Assembly: GCA_008360955.1 (NCBI GenBank)
Contig: LUCM01007453.1
Span: 96,805 to 160,804, forward strand
From: Fasciolopsis buskii
Lineage: Eukaryota > Platyhelminthes > Trematoda > Plagiorchiida > Fasciolidae
DNA length: 64,000 bases
Direction: 5' to 3'
Part shown: piece by piece, positions 1 through 58,414 of the stretch
Numbering within the stretch: position 1 is the stretch's first letter
Layout of the letters: every line of letters begins with the position of its first letter
Position numbers and translations under genes: made by a program
The notes under the pieces: model-generated
Seen by the model: only the letters and a program-made list of their open reading frames with translations
Database searches by the model: none
Told to the model about the DNA's origin: nothing

Positions 1-3000
1 ATATCTATAGGTACTCCACTGTCCCATATTTAGCACGAATTTCGGCAAACCGTGACCATGTTTTAGCCGCATTCCTGAGCAACATATCATAATGTTTTAT
101 GAGTATTTATGGACGAGTTAATTTATAATTTTTCACGAGGCAGTGAGTTTATTTTCATTTTAATTATTTTTTCCCCCGTTTTATTTTTTCTCTCACATCC
201 TTTGACTGAAATCCGACATGATTGATTACGCGCAAAAGTCTATAAAACACAATACAATACGATGGTTTCAGACATTAGCTACGGATCTGACAGATTGGAT
301 CCAGGAATTCTTATTCATCCATATTTGTTATAAGATTGTTTGACTTTTAATACGTGAGCAACTTCCAGTCATAAGATCGAAAACAAAAAGAAAGAGCGAT
401 CCGTTTTCCGATTGGCCGGTAACGTGCACATTCGACGCCCAGTTTATCCCGTGTGATTGTTTACACTGAACACATTCTGCGGGCTTAGCCAACTAGGATT
501 TGAATCGGCATTCGGATTTATTTTTTTGTTCGAAATTTGAAAGCTGTGTACAAGGTTTCAGCAAAAAACTAGTTCGAAGTTCCGGCTTAATCGACAGGTA
601 TTTGCAGTATATCCCCAAAATTCGCGAAAAATAATAAATCAACAAAAATAATGTTAAACTTCGAAGTATTCGGCTTTGCCTAACCAAATGGCCTTTGAGT
701 TTTAGAAAATCCAATTCATCGAAAACAAACACAAAGAGTTTTATCTACTAGTGTCTTCCGTTCTGACCAGTTCAACCGATCCATGAACGTGGGATATTTT
801 TGAAAAATTACATTTACCCACTAAGTTCCAGGTGGATTATTAAAAAAGAGGAAAGCAAATTTTAGAATGTTTGTGGGTTTTCCTAGTGAAAGCTATTCCT
901 CGAATTGTCCATACCATGAAACGTTTTCGGAACAAAAGATGATGGTTCCAACCAAGCATTTTATTTCATGCGATAATGAAATGTTTTATTCAGGCAGTAA
1001 AATTTAACCGGAAACACCGTGAATCGGATTCTTCTGGTAATTCACTTGAGATCTGGTTGATTGTTTGACTTCAACTTCTTCGCCGTTACAATCGCCGACT
1101 CGCTGTCGAAACCAAGTTCATACTACCAAGCAAAACGTTGGCAATTTAGGAAAAATCTCACTTGAGGTAAATCACAATTCAGCTACCGATGAATTGCAAC
1201 TAGTTGCTCCACAAATGAAATGTATGTCCTCCGCTCTATTGAGGAAGTGTTGAAACAAATGAATTTCTCTTTTCTCTGGCGAGTCATCAGCTTACTCGGT
1301 TTACATTCGGTCGATGATTAAGGGATTCCGTTAAACCATGAGAAGTAGATTATCGGAGTTCAGAAGACGCTTGTCTTCGAACCAGATAAGAGAATGATAA
1401 TAAATGTTGATCTCATGAAGGAATTTCTCGTACGGACTACTCCTTATTTTTCTTTGGTTTAAAGATAGTATGATATAGGCTTTGTTAGTAGTAGCATTGG
1501 ATCTTGTGTTTATAATTTTTCCGATGTTAATACGCTCCTTATCATGAATTCTGAGCAAACACAGTGAGATAACATAACTCTGCATCGAATGAGGCTGTGT
1601 GCAATCTTCAGACCACGTTACAAACATTTGTTTTTGTCTAAAATTCCAAATCCTTCCAAAACGATAATGACGGTGGCAGCATGATTCAACAGCTGTCATG
1701 TAACATTACCCTCTTCGATAGCGCTTAAATAACCATAATTAAAAATAAAGTCGAATCGTTTGGAAGGCAAAATACCTTTGCTGGTCAACTTCGAGATTAC
1801 GGGGTTGGAAAACTGTTAATAAACTTACCGTCGGATTCAGTCAACTACTAAGATTTGCGATAGGAACTTACATACAAATCAGTGTATTCCATTTCAAACA
1901 GACCTTCTTCTGACGGCGACAGCTGAACTTATTTATCCCGAGAGAACAGCATCGGTTACCGTTGAACCATAGATTCGGAAAGCAATACAATACTATTATT
2001 TTATTTGTTCTGTTTTTGAGGGAAGTAAGGGACTGACATCTGGAAATCTGTCTGGAAAATGTCTAACTCAGACTCACTCTTGAGGGAATGAAACTCTTCC
2101 TTGGTGAATTAACGTCCTTTGAAAGAAAATCTTACATCTGTTTACCATTTCGCTGCAGTTTTACTGGGCATATTATGTTTTCTAAACCGGATTGATTACC
2201 TATTTATGAGCTTACTAAAAAGTCAGGAAGTTTGGGACTAATCCTTGGCCTACATCGAATTACCATTATCTGGCACACAAGTCTTCTTAGGAGTCAGACT
2301 AAATGTTCACTTCTTAGATGCCTAAATTCCAGAGTACTGAGTTATCGTTAACTAAGAACGGCTTATTCACATCGTTTTCTTTCAGCAGTGTGTTTGTCGT
2401 TAATGAAAGTGAAAAAAAGCTAGAAAAATAAGGAGAGAAAATAAAAGGGAAAACAAGGCAGTATTTTTAAATGTCTTTTCAGAAAGAATTAGCGGCGATA
2501 GATTATGGTGAGTTCGGAACAGTAAAATCGAGAACAGTATTTTAACTCTTTTAGCATTTATCCAAGCCTGAAATTTTGGATTACATTCATCACAAATACC
2601 CAACATGTCTGTTAGAATGAAGTTGACATTTGGAGCCTTCCTCCAGCTGCGTGCATTCGTGATTTTCCCAGCATTCTACAATTTATCACTCAGTATTCTG
2701 CTTGAGATAGATGAATAATGAAAGCACCCAAATTCTAGTAACCTGAAGTTGTTCCTCATACTTGTCAGCGGCAAAACCCAAGGGTTTAATGAATCATTCG
2801 GAATTCATTACGATGCACGGTTAAATTAGTCGCTTTTGTTGTCCTTCCCGTGATGACCACCGCATTGCGCACTTAGTCTTATTCCATTTCAGGCAACTTG
2901 ATAGGTTGCCATTGGTTTCATAAGCGTCTGAAGTTCAAAAGTGCTGGCTTTCTTGGTCCTGTATATTGTTCATCAACTAAATGTTCCACTGTCCAACCAC

Positions 3001-4875
3001 TATACGATTCTACTTTAGTAGAAAATGCAGATTATGTGACCAACGTTCATCTCCTTATTATGGAGCATGGAAGTCTTGTACGACTGTTTCATTCCTGTTA
3101 GGAATAATTAGCTGTACACATTCGCCGCCCCCGAACTGGGGCGCGAGCCAGAAACGAACGAAAGTGAGTGGAATGCCTTGGTCGTTACGCTCCCGGGCAG
3201 GCCCACAATGGTTTTCTTGCACTTCATCACACGATGCTGCTTACGTCTGCTACCGATTTTCACTGCTACAAGCCACTAGCACGCAATAACCAACCCCTGG
3301 TGAAGAGTGACTTTTCTGCTGGCAGCATACATATGACGAAGGCTTTGAACAAGTTCCACCATGTGTTTAACGTCAACTGTCCTCTTAGATGAGGCATGTT
3401 GAAGCTCATCCGATCAAAAACTTATGTCTATAGGCAATCTTCTATTGTTCAGCAGCTTTTCAGGCATCTTGTTTCTTCTGTTGTCTACCAAAGCAAATGT
3501 TATTACCACCCTTTCGGATTACGGGTCCACCAGATTCCTGTCGCTTAAAACCCATTTTCCAACTTTATGAATGGCCCAAAAATTTGGTACGGTTTTCACG
3601 CATCCCTTTTTGATGATGATCCGACGTAATTCACAAACACTACAATAAGGGAACTTTCGGTCTATGCGTGATCTCACTACACTCAAGGCAGCCAAAGTCC
3701 ATAGCATCAAAACAACTGACATTTAGCGTGCGAGTAAAAGTACAGAAACTCTTTCTGTCCTCGGGTATTATTTCAAGTTCCGTTTTCGGGAACCGTCCTA
3801 TTGAAAATGTCCAATTGCAGATTTATTGTATCATTTATTGTTGGTTCGTTTCCAAACAAGTTATCTAGAAACAACCTGTCCAAAGCTAACTGCAGTTTGA
3901 TTCACGAATAAAATTTCTCCGAAATCTTACCTCTTTCTCATGGCAGATAACGCGGGGTATAGTGACGGCTTTTGCTCTTCATTGTCTACTCCAATAGTTT
4001 AATGCGTGTACTCAAATCTAGCCAAACCAACTGTATGATCTGATCCAGTTTTACCGCTTACCTGGATAAGTGCCACTTACCTTGAAAATAATCTATGAGG
4101 CATTTGTCAATGACTGGAAATTTTTAGGTCGGGTAGTCAAAAGCAGGGACGTCATAATGCACCTAGCTCAAACGCGATAAAATCGAAGGTTCGATGGTTA
4201 ACTCGCAATCGGCCAAAATTGGTTGCTTTGTTTAGCAAAATGTGGATCTTTTCATGCTACTGGTACTTTCCACAAACAGAAGGAAGATTTCCGCCCTACA
4301 TTTTCCCATCGAAAGTAGTTCATTTGCCTGATTTATGATGACAAACAAGACCAGAACTAGCATGTTTCCTTTTGACTTCGTTCTGTAAGTGATTTCACTT
4401 GAATGACCATCGTCTGCGTTCTTCTGTCACCAGTCTAATGTTTGCAATTGCACTGAGGGGACGACCATAAAAACAAATTAAAATTCTCAATAAATAAGTT
4501 AACGAAATAGTTCTAACATTAATAGAAGCGGAATCAAATTCTTTCATCTCAAAGTACTTGTCATCATGATCTTTTTGTTCAGGACAAATAACATTTCCCA
4601 CCTATTCTTCATTACGAAGGCATGGCTACCTAATTTCTGATCATGGTTATTCGTCGCCAACCATGCGATATCAAATATTAACTTTCAAAGTGTGATTAAA
4701 GTTTGTTGTCAAGTATCTCATAGGATTGCCCGAAACTGGACGAAATAAAAGTACACGGCAATGAAAAGCAAGCTGGGAAAATGTATTGGCTTAAAAATCA
4801 GTACACAAATGACAGGTGGTCCATGACAAGGGAAATCTTACGATTAAATTTGTCATATTCGAGTATCACACGAAG
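1..4875. other. No recognisable gene
   Basis: AT-rich sequence on both strands with short ORFs only (longest 122 codons, minus, 1,331-1,699) and no motifs, repeats or splice-coherent exons that I can support. A GC-richer patch at 3.12-3.21 kb stands out but is unassigned. Confidence 0.7.
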
Positions 4876-5088
4876 TTAAAGACAACGTGGACACTTGTGG
4901 ACACAGTGACGTAAACATTCACCGTTACAGGGTACCATATCATGCTCATCGATCCTACGGACTTGTCGAGATAATCTCTCGTTATCCGATTCTGCCACTG
5001 AAAGCCGGTGGTTGTTATCAAATCCAGCGGCAGATCCGATCAATAGCAAAGCCAGCGGAAAAAAGAGACAACCGTTTAGTAGCAACAT
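4876..5088 (-). CDS. Putative small secreted cysteine-rich peptide precursor (70 aa)
   Basis: A complete ORF with an in-frame TGA a few codons upstream of the ATG. Residues 1-22 form a classic signal peptide (hydrophobic core LFFPLALLLIGSAAG with small residues before the likely cleavage). A polar spacer follows to residue 40. Then comes RQVRR at 41-45, which suits furin-like or dibasic processing. The last 25 residues carry five cysteines at 54, 58, 62, 66 and 69, spaced C-x3-C-x3-C-x3-C-x2-C. I know no family with this pattern. An odd cysteine count could mean dimerisation or a further exon. The antisense strand has an 81-codon ORF without features. It could be a chance ORF: support is architecture only, without homology or codon statistics. 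Confidence 0.45.
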   Translation of the reverse strand: MLLLNGCLFFPLALLLIGSAAGFDNNHRLSVAESDNERLSRQVRRIDEHDMVPCNGECLRHCVHKCPRCL

Positions 5089-6029
5089 CGGCAGCAGTCG
5101 ACCAAATTTTACAAATGATCTTCAGTCTGTAGCTTTTGATGTCTTAGCTTGGATCTGTCTGTCTATACGTTAAAAGATGCCAGGGGTCAATCAATAAACA
5201 GCAGTTGGCACATGAAAGACCACCAGAAAGAAACACTACAAACTTCGATCACCTAGAAAGTGATTTTAAACCAGCAGACACTAACACAAATGTTTTTGGG
5301 TCACAGTTTGATCGACCGAAATTGTGCCGTAGTTCAGTTGTACGCGTTGCTCATGTAGTTAATGGACCAATCATCGATTTTTTGATGCTAGCAAACAAAG
5401 GTAACGGAGACAAATCTGTTGAAACGTTTATCATCGGCAAAGCAATGGAGCCTTATTCTCGGACTTACGAACTCTTGATTCTGAGGTTGTGGGCTCTTTT
5501 AAGTATATTAGATTAATCTTGCAGAAGATAAAACCATTTTAAGAATTTTTCTTTAATAACTCGCTTTCTTTTGTTTGGCTTGGGTTTAGAAAGGAGAAAC
5601 ACAATCGTTTAGCGGATAGCCTCCTGGGATATCTGCAGACAGCTTGCACAGAATTGTATGTTGCATTCAAAAGAGGTGACGGCAATTTTCACTTCGTTAT
5701 GAAAGGGACAGTGGAAGCAAATAATTCGATTGAATTACTTATTTTCCAGCTTTTGTGTCATTAGAATTCCAACAAGCAACTGAAGCACTCAAGTTTACAC
5801 AAACAAAAGGAGAGACAGAATCGTTCTTCAGTCTGTGGAAGGCATATGTTTGTTTGTTCAAATAATCACAATGTTTGACGGAAAATCGCTTTCGTTCGCA
5901 CACGCCCAGTTAGCGGGATTGCATAACCGAGCAAAATGACTTCCTTGGTTCGATTCGAACTGTCAGTAAGAACTCGGTAAATAGAGCTGAATGATGCATT
6001 AGTGTTCATAGAACCATCAGCGTTCTTAC

Positions 6030-6090
6030 AGTGCAGGTTGGCAACTTTGTACTTGCTTGATGAGCAGTCGGCTGGCAATGACCAGTGCAG
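6030..6090 (-). other. Exon-like 61-base segment
   Basis: Bounded by a good acceptor (TTCATTTGCTAG|CTGCAC) and a good donor (CTGCACT|GTAAGA). All three frames are open. One gives CTGHCQPTAHQASTKLPTC; another, in phase with the donor at 6,734, gives ALVIASRLLIKQVQSCQPA. Whether it is a real exon is unknown. Confidence 0.2.
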
Positions 6091-6733
6091 CTAGCAAATG
6101 AACCAGCAATTGAACACAGGAATTGTTTATAGTTCTGGAGGCAGTTTAATTCGTTAAGGGATGATTAGAAGGTTGGAATGGAACAGCCGTAATTATGCAG
6201 ATTTTTATAAAACATGAACTGACTTTGTGATTAATCACAATGAGAATGAGACTGCCAATAAACATTTCTTAGAAAAAGTTCTCACCCTCAACTCTTCTTT
6301 CTGCCTCCGTCGTATAAGTCAGTGAAGCCACCAGTGCATTCACCTCAACGTATTGTATTACTCTGTCCATTGATCTCTGGTCCTACTGTGCCATTTAAAA
6401 AGATCCTCCTGGCTCCCGCCCTAAGCAGCCCATCAGGTTTCGTCTACAAGGCTTTAGGACGACCTCGTACAATTTCAGATGCTGTCCAGGTGAAATGGGT
6501 TTATTATACACGCTGTGCTCAGTGGTCCCCACTCTCTTTTCTCACAAGTGGTGCATCAGTGAATATGAGATATATTCGTTACCGTCAGTCTCTAGTGTAA
6601 ATTTAGTGGCCTTGTACGTCCGGTTAAATCGTCTAAGGCACTGAACAAGTATTATTGACTCATTATGTGTTACGAAGATCTGCGTTCTCCTCCTTCGACA
6701 GTATAGGCACACGATTATCTCACAGTAGCTTAC

Positions 6734-7148
6734 CTGTTTGGAACCAAGGGCGACTCCGTCGATTAAGCGATGCTTGCACATACTGAGCAAGATTTGAACA
6801 TTCACTACGTAACACATGGTAAATTCTGTCATTGACCATGTAAGGATCCCGATTTTCAATAGCTAAGTATCCATAAAATTTTGAGTATAGTCTACAATCT
6901 CTCGAACTGGCACACCGATGATAACTTAAATAACGTCGACTTAAGGTAGAGTCCTTCGATCCTCTTGACATCACTAATGGCGTCCATAAACAGCTTGCGT
7001 TATGCAGCCCGTTTTTTCTGTTCGACTTCGCACAGGTTCCAGTGCAGACACAAACGGTGTTGCCGTTGCATTGATGCGAATAACGAGATAAATGAGCAGT
7101 TCCGTTTGGGACATTTTGGGCTGCCATACAATCACATGGTAAATACAT
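6734..7148 (-). CDS. Second cysteine-rich open segment with a good donor
   Basis: Minus frame open for about 138 codons up to a consensus donor (CAAACAG|GTAAGC at 6,734/6,733). It contains CNGNTVCVCTGTCAKSNRKN, whose clustered cysteines vaguely resemble follistatin/Kazal-like modules, then YHRCASSRDCRLYSKF, and ends RSRPWFQT. The start is unknown; the first ATG is at 7,148, and an acceptor TGTATGGCAG lies just inside it. It could belong with the segments at 7.5-8.06 and 6.03-6.09 kb to one minus-strand gene of secreted type. No family can be named. Confidence 0.25.
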
Positions 7149-7532
7149 TCAAATTCTGTTGATCCTTTGTTTCTGTTCTGTTTGCTTTGATATTCGCTTA
7201 TCATACTGATATCAATGAAGCTGATAATTATTTCTGCGCAATTCCTGCACCACTATTTTCGACTTCAAATCGCCGGAAATTCGTGCTTTGCGCGTGTTCT
7301 ATGTCAAACTTTCCTGTATAATCATCTCGGTTCAGCGACACTCAGCCACCATCGTAGTGTTTTGATAATATCAGGTCTTTGTTCTCAGTAGTGTGTTTCG
7401 TAAACGAATGGATGAACAAATTTCCTCGGAAGCAGACAACCAGTTTCGCGATTATTGTCATTCGTCAGGTATACGCATCCGGTACTCCTTTGTCAGGCCA
7501 TTCCTATACTTGACTAATCCTTTGTTGTTTTA

Positions 7533-8054
7533 TCAATAAAATCTCATCTGAATCGTTAGGAACGTGAATGGATGATGATTCCACTTGAGAATCACATGGC
7601 AATTTGCCGGAGGCCTTTGTTTTTGTGCAATTGTTTCTAAACCTTTTGGTGGTTTATCGCAAAGCTTATCTTCCAACTTTTTTCCATGAAATTGCCAAGT
7701 CTCTGCTAGGACTGATTTCAGTTGTCCTAGCCGCGTGGTTAGTGTCAGCTCTACCTGCTGAGTATGAGTTACTGAACTTCCAAACTGTGTTTCTAATTCA
7801 ATCTGGCATCTTGACATGCAAGTCCGGGGAAATTTCGCTCCATGTTTTATCAGTTCCATTTGTTCTTTGGTAAGCCGATACGCACACGGAAAAGGTGCAC
7901 AAGCTTGGTTTTTTCCAAAATGTGAAGCTCGGTCTATGGTCCCCTCGTTTTGCGCATTCCAGCCACATTGGTCATGTAATCGGCAGAATTCTCCCTGGAT
8001 TTTCCAAACAGTTTGCCTGTTGCGACATTGCCATGTAACTTCGAGATGCGAATG
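7533..8054 (-). CDS. Open, cysteine-rich segment; possible exon of an unknown gene
   Basis: One minus frame stays open for over 170 codons, from just after a TGA near 8,055 down to the stop at 7,533. The N-terminal 80 residues hold seven cysteines, in VTWQCRNRQTVWK, GEFCRLHDQCGWN, NQACAPFPCAYR and FPRTCMSRCQ. A stretch of helical, Leu/Gln-rich character follows (VELTLTTRLGQLKSVLAE). An acceptor (CATCTCGAAG|TTACAT) would place its start near 8,038. No family is recognised: the CMSRC plus helical part faintly recalls glypican-type extracellular domains but I do not claim that. The length alone is only mildly unlikely by chance. Confidence 0.25.
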   Translation of the reverse strand, partial: HSHLEVTWQCRNRQTVWKIQGEFCRLHDQCGWNAQNEGTIDRASHFGKNQACAPFPCAYRLTKEQMELIKHGAKFPRTCMSRCQIELETQFGSSVTHTQQVELTLTTRLGQLKSVLAETWQFHGKKLEDKLCDKPPKGLETIAQKQRPPANCHVILKWNHHPFTFLTIQMRFY

Positions 8055-11000
8055 TCAGTGCCTAACCCACAGAAATCGAATCAATATTTTAGTGGAATGA
8101 CTAATTTGTTCTGTGTAGTTGGCTTGAAATGAGGTTTTTCACATGGCTTATCCGCAGAGAACAGGGCAGATCAGATAACGATCTATAAATATGAAACAAT
8201 TTTTGCTACTCGTGGTCTCACGCACGGATGGGTATCATGTCCGACTGAGCTTGCTAATCTGCGAAACTTGCAGAATATAGGGAAACAGATCAATCATTCC
8301 ATCGCTTCACTCGTAACGCACTATTCTCATTCATTTGGTACATTAGTTCCAGATGGAGGTGCATTTTGACGAAAACAAACCGAACCTTAAACTTCCTTCA
8401 GCAATTGAGGATTCCGTCAGACAGGAGGCCGGGAAAGCGCAACTATATTGCTGAATCCGGTTTAATCGGAGCCTAACAACACTTACACTGATCCAGAATT
8501 CAGTTAAAATTTATGTGGTCCATCTCCAGCGATCTATAAGAACTCGATTTCTGTTAGCAGATTGGTCCAGTAATACCGTCATGGGCCTTCAGTTTAACAC
8601 GATTCAGCGGAACGGACAATAATAAGAAGAGCTTTCGTAATCTATGCTTTTTAACATCAGGTCTTGAAAAATTACTCAGTCAAAAGATAAAACCTTTCAT
8701 TCGGTTATAGCCTTGTACTGGTGTACTTTATTTAAACCAGTCAATGCCACGTAATCACCATAGAAGAGTTTCCTTAGTTTTCATTAGATTAGGTTATCCA
8801 AGGAGAACTATTCAGAATAACTCGCTGTTGTGCTAGGAGTTAATCCGGGAACAAAACGTTTGGCATTGTACAAAGGCTTGCAATGATAATTCACCTAAGA
8901 ATCTCATGTTTTTCTTCCACCTGGATTTGTCAACACCATACCACTGCCGACCTTGTTTTGCTAACTGAGCTGCGGCTGATTCCTTTCACAGCAAAAACAT
9001 GCCTATTGCTCCAGGTACCTGTGATGTTCGTGTTCAGTTCGAGAAATTGATTTCATTTTGGAGTGAATAAAAAGATTTATTGTCTTGACAATTTTGCTCA
9101 TGCCAGAAGAATAACGATATTTTACTACAATTAATTTGCAACTACCTATTACACGAGGAGGCTTGGATCAATAATAATCTCTCAAATGATTCCGGCTGGT
9201 AGTATAGGAATAAAAATTCCGAGAAATCGACCATTTGATCGATATCTTATCAGATAACTGAATTGAAGCGGTATATACTGATTACAGGCAAAACAAAACC
9301 GAAAAAATAAGAACAGATGCATTGGCACAGTCACGTTTCCACTTCTTTGAAGTGCAATTAAAGCACAATTTAGCTCACAAATGAGTGTTTAGTTAGATAG
9401 CCCGTTAGGTCCACAGATAGACAGCAGATAAATGGGTAGATAGAATCAAGTGGATAAATAGATGGAAACTAGAAGATAGTTGAATAGATAGATAGATAAA
9501 TAGATGGCCAAACTCGTCGAATTGCTTAATTAAATAACTAAACTATCAAAATTTTCCTGCCCTGTGATATAACTCGATAACCTTACCTCCAATGGTAATG
9601 ACATCATGGGACACTAGTGAAAGAAGGCGCTTGAAACGATTTTTCTGGCTTTTCGTTATGATTTTTACTTGCCAATCCCACTTTTCCGTTGAATTAATAA
9701 GATACGCGGCTGGTTCCTGAAAGTAACTTTAGGTAAAACGAATATCAAGGAATAACTATTCACATAATGGTGATTCCGCTAAGTGGTACCCTGGCTGTCG
9801 ATTTTTTAGTAGGCCATCATTTTTATCCTCCAGACACCTGATTCATTGAGACGCTCATTCTCCAAGTCCCTCTGTCATAAAAAGAATGCGTTTCTTGCGG
9901 GTAGCAGTCTTTTGCCGCTTTGTCCATTCTTTCTTTGGATCCTTGTCGAGTTTTTCCTAAAGCATTGGCCTTACCCTTTCAGCTGCTTCTTTCTGCTGCA
10001 TGTTACGTTAACGATTCAAATTTCTGCTTGAAAACGAAATTGGGACTAAAGAAAAGTATCCGTCGCTCGGTACCCCGTTCATCGTACGGTTTCTTCTGCA
10101 TTTGCTGCTGCATCCTGGATCCTAGATTTCAGAATTGCAATGGTCAATAAACAACCGTATAAAATTTCTCAATTAGATCAACATATTTTTTGGACTTTTA
10201 GAAGCTCGCTCATTAAAACTGTTCTCTTATTTTCAAGAATCGGTCTCGAATGAAAAAGCATTTGCTAATTGACGCTGGATTTTCTTCAAGACTGTATTTG
10301 CAATCTAAGTTCTGGACATTTTATACAGTGTCTCGCTAATTGTACACGTGCCTTCAGTCTGACCCTCATTGTAACCGTTGTGATACCTCATTAGTGGTTC
10401 ATTATTACCATCAAACTGCAATCACCGGTGACATCCAGATAAGCAGACCCTCAAACTAAGACATATCCATAAGAATTCGGCTTTGAAAACACAGGGGAAT
10501 AAATTTTGGCCTAAATACCCTTTCAGGTTTCATTTCACAGATGACCAAAGGCGGACTACGATTACACTGTATCGGAGAGAGTTTCGAGGTAAAACCAATA
10601 AGGTTTCAGGGCCCAGCGCCAATGGTCAGCATCAAAGTTTGGTTCTGAAAGCCCGACTGGAGACAATGAAACTTTGCTGTTTAACAATGGCTGTAAAGCA
10701 ATAGAAAAGTATAAATTTCATTTATAAGTAATTTCTTTGTGTGCGTATGTGAATGTTTGGAGATGGAGGGTAGAAAACAATATTTACCAGAACATTTCTC
10801 AGGAATCAATGAATGCCATAATAATTTAAAAAAAAGGTTGCATCCAGTGATTGGGAAATACTGCATGCTCACACTTCCTGTGGTGCAGCCTTAGGACTAA
10901 ATGTGATGAGAAAACAAATGATTGTCACGGAACACTGGTCAGCTTAAATGGATGTAGCGGTAACGGCAACATTTTGTGTGATGACATCATATCTGTGTGA

Positions 11001-11284
11001 TCAAGAACGCTACAACACGGCTACGTTCCTTCAACTAATCACATGTTTGTTTGGTGAAGTTGATAGTTTTTTTAGCAGTTTGCAGATTATTCATTTACTA
11101 AAACAGACGAGTCAGGTGCATCATCTAGCAAGATCTAGGTCGTAACTGTGGTATTCTGTGATTTTCTCCGGATATGAAATAACTGCTGGGGCACCAGGAT
11201 GGTTATGATAGTCCACTGATTACGATCATCACTTGCTCTTCCAACGAATGAATTCGACTCCTAGCGTTCCTGTCTGAAGGTAGG
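8055..11284. other. Downstream flank of the cyclase gene
   Basis: No gene is recognised. Contains a degenerate GATA-type repeat at 9.41-9.51 kb. The 3' untranslated region of the cyclase presumably starts at 11,284 going left; its end could not be defined. Confidence 0.7.
9410..9507 (+). repeat. Degenerate GATA/GATGGATA repeat
   Basis: Scattered GATAGATA, GATAAATA and GATGG units over about 100 bases, with the cleanest run (GATAGATAGATAGATAAATAGATGG) near 9.49 kb. Confidence 0.85.
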
Positions 11285-58414
<47,130 letters not shown>

